Program-made: the position numbers and the translations under genes
Part shown: positions 4,524 through 10,975 of the stretch, in pieces
Layout: each line of letters begins with the position of its first letter
Numbering within the stretch: the stretch's first letter is position 1
The notes under the pieces: model-generated
The model's input: only the letters and a program-made list of their open reading frames with translations
Told to the model about the DNA's origin: nothing
The model's database searches: none
From: an uncultured Bacteroidales bacterium
GTDB taxonomy: Bacteria > Bacteroidota > Bacteroidia > Bacteroidales > Muribaculaceae
Assembly (NCBI GenBank): GCA_900552315.1
Contig: URZM01000061.1
Coordinates: forward strand, 1 to 11,191
Length of the DNA stretch: 11,191 bases
Reading direction: 5' to 3'

Positions 4524-6041
4524 TTAGCCGAGGACTTCGATGGCGCGGTTGAGGCGGGCTATGACCTCGGACTTGGGCATCAGCTCGGTGATGTCGAACA
4601 TGTGCGGGCCTCGGCAGGATCCTACCACGGCCAGGCGGAAGGCGTTCATGACGTTGCCTAAGTGGTAGCCGTTGGCCTCTATCCAGCCAAGGACTATCTT
4701 CTCGGCGTTGGCGCTGGTCATGTCCTCTATGCCTTCGAGCACGCCTATGAGCTGGCGCATGATGTCGGCGGTGCCTTCTTTCCAGCGTTTCTTCACGTCC
4801 TTCTCGGCGTATGTCGTGGGCGCCTCGAAGAAGAAGTCGGCCTGGGTCCAGAGGTCGCGCACGAACTCTATGCGGCCTTTGACCATGTCCACGGCGCGGG
4901 CCACGTATTCGGGGTCGGCGTCGGCATGCCCATGCTCGGCGAGAACAGGCATGAACAGGGTGGCCAGCTCATGGCCGTCCATGCGCATGAGGTATTCGTG
5001 GTTGAACCAGATGCCTTTCTTGTAGTCGAACTTCGCGCCGGCCTTCGAGCAGTGGTCGAAGGAGAATTTCTGTATAAGCTCGTCCATGGTCATCAGCTCG
5101 GTATCGTCGCCGGGGTTCCAGCCCAGGAGGGCGAGGAAATTGACGACGGCCTGGGGCAGGTAGCCCTGCTCGCGGTATCCTGAGGAGACCTCGCCGCTCT
5201 TGGGGTCGTGCCACTCGAGGGGGAATACGGGGAAGCCGAGCTTGTCGCCGTCGCGCTTGGAGAGCTTGCCGTTGCCCACGGGCTTGAGCAGCAGGGGCAG
5301 GTGGACGAACTGCGGCATGGTGTCCTGCCAGCCGAAGGCCTGGTAGAGAAGCACGTGGAGAGGAGCGGAGGGGAGCCATTCCTCCCCGCGTATCACGTGG
5401 CTCACCTCCATGAGGTGGTCGTCCACTATGTTGGCCAGGTGATATGTGGGCAGGGAGTCGGCACTCTTGTACAGCACCTTGTCGTCGAGTATGGATGAGT
5501 TTATGACCACGCGACCGCGTATGAGGTCGTCCACCACCACATCCTGCCCGGCATCTATCTTGAAGCGCACCACGTACTGCTCGCCGGCGTCCATGAGCCG
5601 CTTCACCTCCTCGGGGGGAAGGGTGAGGGAGTTGCGCATGGAGCCACGTGTGGAGGCATCGTACTGGAAATTGGGCTTCTCGGCGCGGGCCTTGTCAAGC
5701 TCCTCGGGGGTGTCGAAGGCTATGTAAGCCTTGTCCTCGGCCAGGAGGCGGTCTACGTATTTCTTATATATCTCCTTGCGTTCGCTCTGCTTGTAAGGGC
5801 CGCAGGCTCCGCCCTGGCGCACGCCCTCGTCGATGCCTATGCCGAGCCACGCGAGCGCCTCGTTGATATACTCCTCGGCGCCCGGCACGAACCGGCGCGA
5901 GTCGGTGTCCTCGATACGCAAGATCATGTCGCCGCATCTCTGGCGGGCGAAGAGGTAGTTGAAAAGGGCTGTGCGCACGCCTCCTATGTGGAGGGGTCCC
6001 GTGGGGGACGGCGCGAATCTCACCCTGACTTTACGTTGCAT
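4524..6041 (-). CDS. gltX: glutamate--tRNA ligase
   Basis: A 505-residue cytoplasmic enzyme that charges tRNA-Glu with glutamate using ATP. It is a class I synthetase: the HIGH-type motif is HIGG (residues 18-21, within PSPTGPLHIGGVRTAL) and the KMSKS-type motif is KLSKR (259-263). The block VIRGEEWLPSAPLHVLLYQA (216-235) is the family hallmark before the second signature. Residues from about 330 onward form the helical anticodon-binding part. The length is normal for the family and the protein appears intact. The ATG at 6041 places MQRKVRVRFAPSPTG at the expected N-terminus. It follows the DUF3256-like gene by 83 bp on the same strand. No consensus promoter is visible in that gap, so read-through from upstream is possible. 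Downstream lie a tandem repeat and other palindromes instead of a clear terminator. Confidence 0.97.
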   Translation of the reverse strand: MQRKVRVRFAPSPTGPLHIGGVRTALFNYLFARQRCGDMILRIEDTDSRRFVPGAEEYINEALAWLGIGIDEGVRQGGACGPYKQSERKEIYKKYVDRLLAEDKAYIAFDTPEELDKARAEKPNFQYDASTRGSMRNSLTLPPEEVKRLMDAGEQYVVRFKIDAGQDVVVDDLIRGRVVINSSILDDKVLYKSADSLPTYHLANIVDDHLMEVSHVIRGEEWLPSAPLHVLLYQAFGWQDTMPQFVHLPLLLKPVGNGKLSKRDGDKLGFPVFPLEWHDPKSGEVSSGYREQGYLPQAVVNFLALLGWNPGDDTELMTMDELIQKFSFDHCSKAGAKFDYKKGIWFNHEYLMRMDGHELATLFMPVLAEHGHADADPEYVARAVDMVKGRIEFVRDLWTQADFFFEAPTTYAEKDVKKRWKEGTADIMRQLIGVLEGIEDMTSANAEKIVLGWIEANGYHLGNVMNAFRLAVVGSCRGPHMFDITELMPKSEVIARLNRAIEVLG

Positions 6042-6105
6042 ATATGATATTAAGTTAAGTGTTTAGACATTTATACGCGAGCGAGGGGCGGACTATCTGT
6101 CGAGC

Positions 6106-6120
6106 CTCACGAACCGTGAG
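6106..6120. repeat. hairpin between the DUF3256-like gene and gltX
   Basis: CTCACG-AAC-CGTGAG is a perfect 6-bp stem with a 3-nt loop, 4 bp past the stop codon of the upstream gene. No T run follows on the minus strand, so it may be a processing or attenuation structure rather than a terminator. This role is a guess. Confidence 0.35.
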
Positions 6121-6124
6121 CCGT

Positions 6125-6775
6125 TCAGGCATACGAGAGCGTGGGCAGAGCGTCCTCGGCGGCGGGCACCAGATATGGCGCCACCTCCTTGTACTCCTCC
6201 CGGGAGACCACGTCCCTGACCGAGAGCATGACACGGAGAATATGAGCGGCGGGGTCCCAGACGTATTCCACCACGGGGAAGGGGATGAGGCGGCTCACCG
6301 CCGCGCGCGCCTCCTTGTCGGAGCGCCATTGCGCGGCCATGAAATCTTCCACGAGGGGAGGCGTGAAATATTTCTTGGCGTTGAGGGGCCTGAGGCGTGA
6401 GTCATAAAAGCTAATCTGCGAGTCTGCGCCACCAGCGTCCACGGTGTATATCAAGGCCGCCAGCGCCTTCTTGGCGGAAGGGAGCAGGAATATCTGGGCA
6501 CGGCTCACCTGTGTCAGGTCGAGCGACACGCAGGAGTCCGACCATGCAGTGAGGCGCGACTGGCCGTACATCTCGTTCATGGCCGTATAGTCCTTGCCTG
6601 CCTCGGCGTAGTCGGCCATGTCCAGGCGCGCGGAACGCGAGAGCAGGTCGAGGGCCGGGACATCGAGGTCCGTGAACACATATCTGAGCGAGAGCGTGTC
6701 GGCAGGCTGCGCGCCTCGCACAAGCGGCAACGCGCACGACAGCGCCAGAATCAGACACAGGAGCTTGGTTCTCAT
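6125..6775 (-). CDS. DUF3256-like exported protein
   Basis: A 216-residue protein with a signal peptide: residues 1-21 read MRTKLLCLILALSCALPLVR plus G, and a likely signal peptidase I site follows GA at residue 22, leaving a mature protein that would begin with Gln. The body resembles DUF3256, a Bacteroidetes-restricted family of unknown function: the LDLLSRSARLDMADYAEAG block (about 42-60) and the later run of S/D/L strands fit my memory of that family. I could not check this by search. The protein is probably periplasmic. It sits between the helicase (48 bp upstream) and gltX (83 bp downstream) on one strand, and has its own copy of the promoter module shared with the helicase. If Gln is exposed after cleavage, the cyclase at 3015-4010 could modify it, though Gln is followed by Pro. 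Confidence 0.78.
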   Translation of the reverse strand: MRTKLLCLILALSCALPLVRGAQPADTLSLRYVFTDLDVPALDLLSRSARLDMADYAEAGKDYTAMNEMYGQSRLTAWSDSCVSLDLTQVSRAQIFLLPSAKKALAALIYTVDAGGADSQISFYDSRLRPLNAKKYFTPPLVEDFMAAQWRSDKEARAAVSRLIPFPVVEYVWDPAAHILRVMLSVRDVVSREEYKEVAPYLVPAAEDALPTLSYA

Positions 6776-6781
6776 GAATTT

Positions 6782-6816
6782 ATAAGTACGTATGCAAATT
6801 TAAACGACAGTAAGTG
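6782..6816 (-). promoter_or_regulatory. promoter module of the DUF3256-like gene
   Basis: On the minus strand the order is CACTTACTG, TCG, TTTAAATTTG (containing the -7 box TAAATTTG, 6802 to 6795), then CATACGTACTTAT. No TTTG is present at -33. The predicted start near 6788-6790 gives a leader of about 14 nt. The module is a near copy of the one upstream of the helicase (8823-8860), with two mismatches and one 3-nt indel. Confidence 0.55.
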
Positions 6817-6828
6817 CTCACACTTACT
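6809..6828. repeat. inverted repeat overlapping the helicase stop codon
   Basis: AGTAAGTG-CTCA-CACTTACT has 8-bp perfect arms and a 4-nt loop. One arm contains the helicase stop codon (6824-6826) and the other is the CACTTACT part of the downstream promoter module. It could affect helicase transcript ends, or be an operator pair for the downstream gene. No T run follows. Confidence 0.5.
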
Positions 6829-8824
6829 TATTTTTCTTCTTGCCCTTGTTGATGAATATGTCGAAATTGCCATGACGCTTGGGAGCGGGCGCGGCGGCCA
6901 CAGGAGGCATCTGTGCCTTCGGGGCCTTTGCGGCCTTGGGCTTCTTGCCTTCCTTGGCGGGCTTAGGGTCCCAAGGCTCCTTGCGGCCCTTCTCCTTCTT
7001 GTCCTTGGCCTTACGGTCCTTGTCGCGGGCGCCGAGCTTGCTGTCGCGGCGCGCGTCACGGCCCTTGCCTCCCCTGGGGCGGGAATCGCCGTAGTCCTTT
7101 CCGTCCTCGGCCTTCTCCGCATATAGGCGCGTGCCATAGAACTCGTCGCCCTTGAGGGAGGCTATCACACGCGGCGCGTCGGCGGCGCGGACATCGAACA
7201 GGGTGTAGTTGGGGAAGAGGTCTATACGGCCTATCTCCGGCTTGGGACCCTGCACGTTTCGGTTCACAATCTCCATGAGGTTGCCGGGGAAGAATCCCTG
7301 GGCCTTGCCCACGTTCAGGAACAGGCGCTCATAGCCCTCCTCGGCCTGTCGGCGACCCTTGTCGGCCTTGGAACGGGGGGCGCGGCCATCATTCTCACGG
7401 GCGCCCTTGCCATCCTTTCCCTTGGCGTTGAGGTCTATGTCCGGCATGTCCTTGTAATAGTCTATCAGGCGCGAGAACTCCAGGGAAAGCACCCTTTTGA
7501 GCAAATCCTCCCCCGAGAGCCATTCCAGCTTCTTGCGCACGCCGGGCATATAGCGCTCCATGGCGGTCTCGTTCACCTCCACCCTCTCCAGGCGGTCGGC
7601 CAGGGCATATATCTGCTTCTCTATGATATGGTCGGGGGTAGGCACCATGCGGTGCTCGAAGGTCTTGCCGATGCGTTTCTCTATCTCGCGCAGCTTCTTC
7701 TGCTCGCGGGAGTGGATTATGGCCACAGACACGCCGGTCTTGTGCGCCCTGCCCGTGCGGCCTGAGCGGTGGGTGTAGACGGCGGGGTCGTCGGGCAGGC
7801 CGTAGTTTATGACGTGGGTGAGGTCATCCACGTCGAGGCCGCGCGCCGCCACGTCGGTGGCCACCAGGAGCTGCGTCACATGGTCGCGGAACTTCTTCAT
7901 GGCCAGGTCCCTCTGCGCCTGGCCGAGGTCTCCGTGCAGGCAGTCGGCGTTGTAGCCGTCGGCTATGAGCTTGTCGGCTATCTCCTGTGTCTCGCGGCGC
8001 GTGCGGCAGAAGATGATGCCGTAGATGTCGGGATTGTTGTCGGCCACACGCTTCAGGGCGAGGTACTTGTCATGGGCCTTCACCATATAATATATGTGGC
8101 GCACGTTGGCCGAGCCTTCGTTCTTGTTGCCGGCCACGAACTCCACGGGGTCGTGCATGAAACGGCTTGCGATGGAGGCTATCTCCTTGGGCATCGTGGC
8201 CGAGAACATCAGCATCTTGCGGTCCTGGGGCACATGGGAGAGAATCTCCTCAATGTCCTCGAGAAATCCCATGTTGAGCATCTCGTCGGCCTCGTCGAGA
8301 ATCACGGTATGCACCTGCTCCAGGTCCACCTCTCCCCTCTTTATCAGGTCTATGAGGCGGCCGGGTGTGGCCACTATTACCTGCACTCCCCTGCGCAGGG
8401 AGCGTATCTGCGAGTCGATGGAGGAGCCTCCGTAGACAGGGATTATCTTCAGTCCGTCGATATAGCGGGAGAAGTCGGCCAGGTCTGAGGCGATCTGGAG
8501 GCATAGCTCACGCGTGGGGGCTATCACCAGTGACTGGGGCACGGTGCGGCTCACGTCGGTGCGCTGCAGCACGGGCACGCCGAAAGCGGCGGTCTTTCCG
8601 GTGCCGGTCTGTGCAAGCCCCACCACATCGCCCTCCTTCTCAAGCAGATGGGGTATCACCATGCGCTGGATAGGCATGGGGGTCTCGAAGCCCATCTCGG
8701 TGAGGGCTTTCAGGATGGCCGGGTCTATTCCGAGGCTGTCGAACCCGGCCTCGACGGGTTGCGCCGGGGCAGGCTGGCTCTGGGTCAGCGGCTCGGTGGC
8801 GTCATCATATATTTCGTTGTCCAT
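6824..8824 (-). CDS. DEAD-box ATP-dependent RNA helicase with DbpA-type C-terminal domain
   Basis: A 666-residue protein that unwinds RNA with ATP, probably in ribosome assembly or cold-stress RNA handling as for DeaD/CsdA relatives. Visible motifs: Q-motif region (residues 28-53, ending PIQ), Walker A AQTGTGKT (71-78), APTREL (102-107), TPGR (153-156), DEAD (177-180), SAT (208-210), the ARGLD block (327-331) and HRSGRTGRA (352-360). After a linker, residues 498-572 match the DbpA RNA-binding fold (ERLFLNVGKAQGFFPGNL onward). The last 95 residues are a Lys/Arg/Ala/Pro-rich disordered tail that probably binds RNA non-specifically. The first 27 residues are acidic and variable. All catalytic motifs are intact. 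The nearest -7 box ends only 12 bp before the ATG, so the transcript may be nearly leaderless. It is the first gene of the minus-strand block with the DUF3256-like gene and gltX. Confidence 0.95.
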   Translation of the reverse strand: MDNEIYDDATEPLTQSQPAPAQPVEAGFDSLGIDPAILKALTEMGFETPMPIQRMVIPHLLEKEGDVVGLAQTGTGKTAAFGVPVLQRTDVSRTVPQSLVIAPTRELCLQIASDLADFSRYIDGLKIIPVYGGSSIDSQIRSLRRGVQVIVATPGRLIDLIKRGEVDLEQVHTVILDEADEMLNMGFLEDIEEILSHVPQDRKMLMFSATMPKEIASIASRFMHDPVEFVAGNKNEGSANVRHIYYMVKAHDKYLALKRVADNNPDIYGIIFCRTRRETQEIADKLIADGYNADCLHGDLGQAQRDLAMKKFRDHVTQLLVATDVAARGLDVDDLTHVINYGLPDDPAVYTHRSGRTGRAHKTGVSVAIIHSREQKKLREIEKRIGKTFEHRMVPTPDHIIEKQIYALADRLERVEVNETAMERYMPGVRKKLEWLSGEDLLKRVLSLEFSRLIDYYKDMPDIDLNAKGKDGKGARENDGRAPRSKADKGRRQAEEGYERLFLNVGKAQGFFPGNLMEIVNRNVQGPKPEIGRIDLFPNYTLFDVRAADAPRVIASLKGDEFYGTRLYAEKAEDGKDYGDSRPRGGKGRDARRDSKLGARDKDRKAKDKKEKGRKEPWDPKPAKEGKKPKAAKAPKAQMPPVAAAPAPKRHGNFDIFINKGKKKNK

Positions 8825-8860
8825 AAGTAAGTATTCAAATTTAAACGATAACAGTAAGTG
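8823..8860 (-). promoter_or_regulatory. promoter module of the helicase gene
   Basis: On the minus strand: CACTTACTG, TTATCG, TTTAAATTTG with -7 box TAAATTTG (8843 to 8836), then AATACTTACTTAT running into the ATG. Two direct ACTTACT words flank the -7 box. No TTTG lies at -33. A start 5-8 nt after the box would leave a leader of about 6 nt or less. Confidence 0.55.
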
Positions 8861-8877
8861 GCCTTTGATATTTATCT

Positions 8878-8997
8878 TTTATACTTTCTGCGGCTTCTTT
8901 TTGGCCGTTTGGGCCTTGTCGCTCAGTCGCATACGCCTGTATGCTCCTTCGCTCCGCAGCCCGACCGCCTCAAAAACAACCTCGCATAAAGTATAAA
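8878..8997. mobile_element. MITE-like element with 15-bp terminal inverted repeats
   Basis: TTTATACTTTCTGCG (8878-8892) and CGCATAAAGTATAAA (8983-8997) are inverted repeats matching at 14 of 15 positions and bounding 120 bp. The interior is GC-rich compared with its flanks and contains GGCC-GTTTG-GGCC (8903-8915) and GCATAC-GCCT-GTATGC (8929-8944). One minus-strand frame is open from near one end to a TAA inside the other terminal repeat, so the element can add a short C-terminal tail if it lands inside a gene. No transposase is present and no clear target-site duplication is visible. The size, terminal repeats and lack of a gene fit a non-autonomous element, or a large palindromic repeat. 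Confidence 0.55.
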
Positions 8998-9019
8998 TTA
9001 AATTTGAACACTTACTTAT
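8997..9019 (+). promoter_or_regulatory. third copy of the promoter module core
   Basis: ATTAAATTTG followed by AACACTTACTTAT on the plus strand, matching the helicase copy (minus strand) at 21 of 23 positions. The -7 box TAAATTTG is at 8999-9006. The upstream CACTTACTG part is missing; the right terminal repeat of the MITE-like element abuts it instead. Transcription would run toward the small ORF at 9076. Confidence 0.45.
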
Positions 9020-9075
9020 TAATAGAAATCATCTGCTCAGATAGAAACGAGCATAGGCATAGAATAGAAACGAGA

Positions 9076-9258
9076 ATGATGGATGCTGAAAATTTGAAGC
9101 CCCCTACATGGGAAGAGGTTGAGAATAGGATGTTTCATCCATGGGAAGGCGAGAGGATTGTTATTGACACCGCTCATAAGTCCATAGAAGAAAGCCAAAA
9201 GGAGTTGGATAGAAAAATTCTATGCTACTTAAGGCTAAATGGAATAGAGTTTCGATGA
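9076..9258 (+). CDS. small hypothetical protein, 60 residues
   Basis: The frame is open further upstream, to 8941, but that part crosses the MITE-like element and the promoter core, so I choose the ATG at 9076 (ATG at 9079 is equally possible). The product starts MMDAENLKPPTWEEVENRM and is charged and probably helical, without a signal peptide or membrane segment. It is AT-rich compared with the surrounding genes. A -7 box at 8999-9006 would give a leader of about 64 nt. I recognise no family; it may be a real small protein or the remnant of a larger gene. Confidence 0.45.
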   Translation: MMDAENLKPPTWEEVENRMFHPWEGERIVIDTAHKSIEESQKELDRKILCYLRLNGIEFR

Positions 9259-9267
9259 ATTTACATT

Positions 9268-9411
9268 TCATAACCTATTTCTTATGAGGGCGTTCCACAG
9301 CCAGTCAGCTACGAGCGAAACGGCCACACTCTGCCGGAAATCCGATATAGCATGGGATTGCATGGATTGAGCTGCTGCGATATGAAGATCGAGCTTCAAG
9401 GGAATCATCAT
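9268..9411 (-). CDS. possible small ORF, 47 residues, convergent with its neighbour
   Basis: The frame runs from ATG at 9411 (a second ATG follows at once) to TGA at 9268-9270. It reads MMIPLKLDLHIAAAQSMQSH, then AISDFRQSVAVSLVADWLWN and ALIRNRL: a mixed amphipathic sequence with a hydrophobic Trp-containing stretch near the C-terminus. It ends 10 bp from the end of the convergent 60-residue ORF and starts 44 bp from the AraC start on the opposite strand. No consensus promoter is visible. It is either a small gene or a fragment of a lost one. Confidence 0.3.
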   Translation of the reverse strand: MMIPLKLDLHIAAAQSMQSHAISDFRQSVAVSLVADWLWNALIRNRL

Positions 9412-9426
9412 CTGCTTATTTATTAT

Positions 9427-9434
9427 TAACTTTG
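9427..9434 (+). promoter_or_regulatory. -7 box of the AraC-type regulator gene
   Basis: TAACTTTG matches TAnnTTTG. No clear TTTG lies 19-21 nt upstream. The predicted start near 9440 rules out the in-frame TTG at 9432, which lies inside the box, and supports the ATG at 9456 as the first usable start. Confidence 0.5.
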
Positions 9435-9455
9435 CGGTCTGAACAGAAAAGGCTT

Positions 9456-10301
9456 ATGGCAATAGATACAGAAAAGGAACTTGGCCCGATGAAGCTGATT
9501 TTCAATTATAACAATGTGTTTTTCAGCTTCTTCTATGACGACCTTAGCGGCTGCATCCACCGCTCGCAGGAGTACGCGCTCAATTACGTTTATTCCGGCG
9601 AGATGATTCTTGACAACGGCAGGGAGAAAATCCCTGTTCGCAAGGGGGAATGTGTGTTCATCCCGCGCGACCATCATATCACCATGTATAAGAAGACATA
9701 TCAGGGTGAGCGGTATTGCGGCATCTTCTTAATGTTCACCCGCAGTTTTCTACGCGAAATGTACAGCAAACTGTCGCTCAACAAGATCAAGCCTTCGACG
9801 GGGAAACTCCCTGACGGCGTAATCAAGCTGCCTAAGACCGTGGAACTTGCCAGCCTTTTCGCCTCGATGACCCCCTACTTTGACCCAGATGTGAAGCCGA
9901 AGGATGATTTTATGGAGCTGAAGCTGCAAGAGGGTCTGATGGCACTGTTGGCGATTGACGACAGATTCGTCCCGACAATGTTCGATTTCAACGAGCCATG
10001 GAAGATAGACATCCTCGGCTTTATGGAGGATAATTTCATGTGCGACCTGAGCATAGAAGAGATAGCCCACTACACCGGACGAAGTCTCGCCACGTTCAAG
10101 CGCGATTTCAAGAAAATCAGCGACCTCACACCCGAGAAATGGCTTATCAAGAAACGCCTGGCCAAAGCCTATGAACTTATGAAGACCGGCAAGAAAAAAG
10201 TCGTTGAGGTGTACGCCGAAGTCGGATTCCGCAATCCATCCCATTTCTCCACCGCCTTCAAACGAGAATTCGGCATCACGCCAACTGCCGTTATGGGATA
10301 A
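9456..10301 (+). CDS. AraC-family transcriptional regulator
   Basis: A 281-residue DNA-binding protein. Residues about 12-140 form a beta-rich sensor region of the cupin-like AraC type (GEMILDNGREKIPVRKGECV, followed by FIPRDHHIT). Residues 185-281 form the paired helix-turn-helix domain: the first motif is SIEEIAHYTGRSLATFKRDFKK, split here as SIEEIAHYTG and RSLATFKRDFKK (about 199-220), and the second includes EVYAEVGFRNPSHFSTAFK (about 251-269), ending in FGITPTAV. ATG at 9456 is preferred because an upstream in-frame TTG lies inside the -7 box; ATG at 9489 is also possible. The gene precedes the flavodoxin-like and hydrolase genes in the same direction and is the likely regulator of both, with the inducer unknown. 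The sensor domain shows no residue pattern that names a ligand. Confidence 0.92.
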   Translation: MAIDTEKELGPMKLIFNYNNVFFSFFYDDLSGCIHRSQEYALNYVYSGEMILDNGREKIPVRKGECVFIPRDHHITMYKKTYQGERYCGIFLMFTRSFLREMYSKLSLNKIKPSTGKLPDGVIKLPKTVELASLFASMTPYFDPDVKPKDDFMELKLQEGLMALLAIDDRFVPTMFDFNEPWKIDILGFMEDNFMCDLSIEEIAHYTGRSLATFKRDFKKISDLTPEKWLIKKRLAKAYELMKTGKKKVVEVYAEVGFRNPSHFSTAFKREFGITPTAVMG

Positions 10302-10371
10302 AAGGACACGACTGAACTTTTCAGAAACCATGATTGAGCCTCACAGCAACCTCGCCGTGGGGTTCTTTGTG

Positions 10372-10379
10372 TAATTTTG
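10372..10379 (+). promoter_or_regulatory. -7 box for the flavodoxin-hydrolase operon
   Basis: TAATTTTG matches TAnnTTTG. The -33 position carries no TTTG, which suits a promoter that needs an activator such as the AraC-type protein encoded just upstream. The start near 10386 leaves about 38 nt before the ATG at 10424. Confidence 0.5.
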
Positions 10380-10423
10380 CAACGTGAGAACAAGAGTGTT
10401 TGAAAATAAAACAGGGAATTGAT

Positions 10424-10963
10424 ATGAAGAATATACTGATAATATCGTCGAGCCTGCGCAGCGGCAGTAATTCGGAAGCTCTCGCCAAAGAATTTGCACG
10501 AGGAGCTTCCGATGCCGGAAATAAAGTGGAACTGATTTCTCTTCGTGATAAAGACATACGCTTTTGTCGCGGATGCCTCGCGTGCCAGAAGACCCAGAAA
10601 TGCGTGATTGCAGATGACACGCAAGCCATCTTCGCCAAAATGCACGACGCCGACGTGATAGCTTTTGCGACACCTATCTACTATTACGAGATGAGCGGAC
10701 AGCTGAAGACTCTTCTTGACCGCGCCAATCCGCTGTATTCCTCGGACTACCGTTTCCGAGACATCTATATGCTAACGAGTGCCGCCGAGGATGAAGAATC
10801 GACTTCGAGACGCGCCGTCATGGGACTGACAGGGTGGATTGACTGCTTCGAGAAAGCGCGTCTCGCAGGAACGGTATTCGCCGGAGGTGTCAACGACCCG
10901 GATGAAATCAGGGGCCATCCGGCACTCGCCGAAGCATACGCCGTCAGCAATATAATCCAATAA
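10424..10963 (+). CDS. flavodoxin-fold NAD(P)H-dependent oxidoreductase with Cys cluster
   Basis: A 179-residue protein of the FMN reductase/flavodoxin-like superfamily. The N-terminal strand and phosphate loop, MKNILIISSSLRSGSNSEAL, bind the FMN phosphate. ATPIYYYEMSGQLKTLLDR (82-100) is the second flavin-contacting block. Between them C48, C51, C54 and C60 form CX2CX2CX5C, the spacing of the compact cluster-binding motif of iron-sulfur flavoproteins (Isf). A [4Fe-4S] cluster is therefore possible, though many flavodoxin-like proteins carry similar Cys patterns without proof of a cluster. The role is probably reduction of quinones, electrophiles or another small acceptor in the cytoplasm. 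An in-frame TTG at 10400 exists, but ATG at 10424 aligns with the start of the first beta strand. The hydrolase gene follows after 12 bp, so the two are likely cotranscribed. Confidence 0.9.
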   Translation: MKNILIISSSLRSGSNSEALAKEFARGASDAGNKVELISLRDKDIRFCRGCLACQKTQKCVIADDTQAIFAKMHDADVIAFATPIYYYEMSGQLKTLLDRANPLYSSDYRFRDIYMLTSAAEDEESTSRRAVMGLTGWIDCFEKARLAGTVFAGGVNDPDEIRGHPALAEAYAVSNIIQ

Positions 10964-10975
10964 ACAACCTCTAAA

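Noticed and set aside
4662..5183. 173-codon plus-strand frame inside gltX
   Set aside because: Antisense shadow of a conserved synthetase gene with biased composition.
7769..8488. 239-codon plus-strand frame inside the helicase gene
   Set aside because: Val/Gly/His-rich antisense shadow of a highly conserved DEAD-box region; no promoter or domain.
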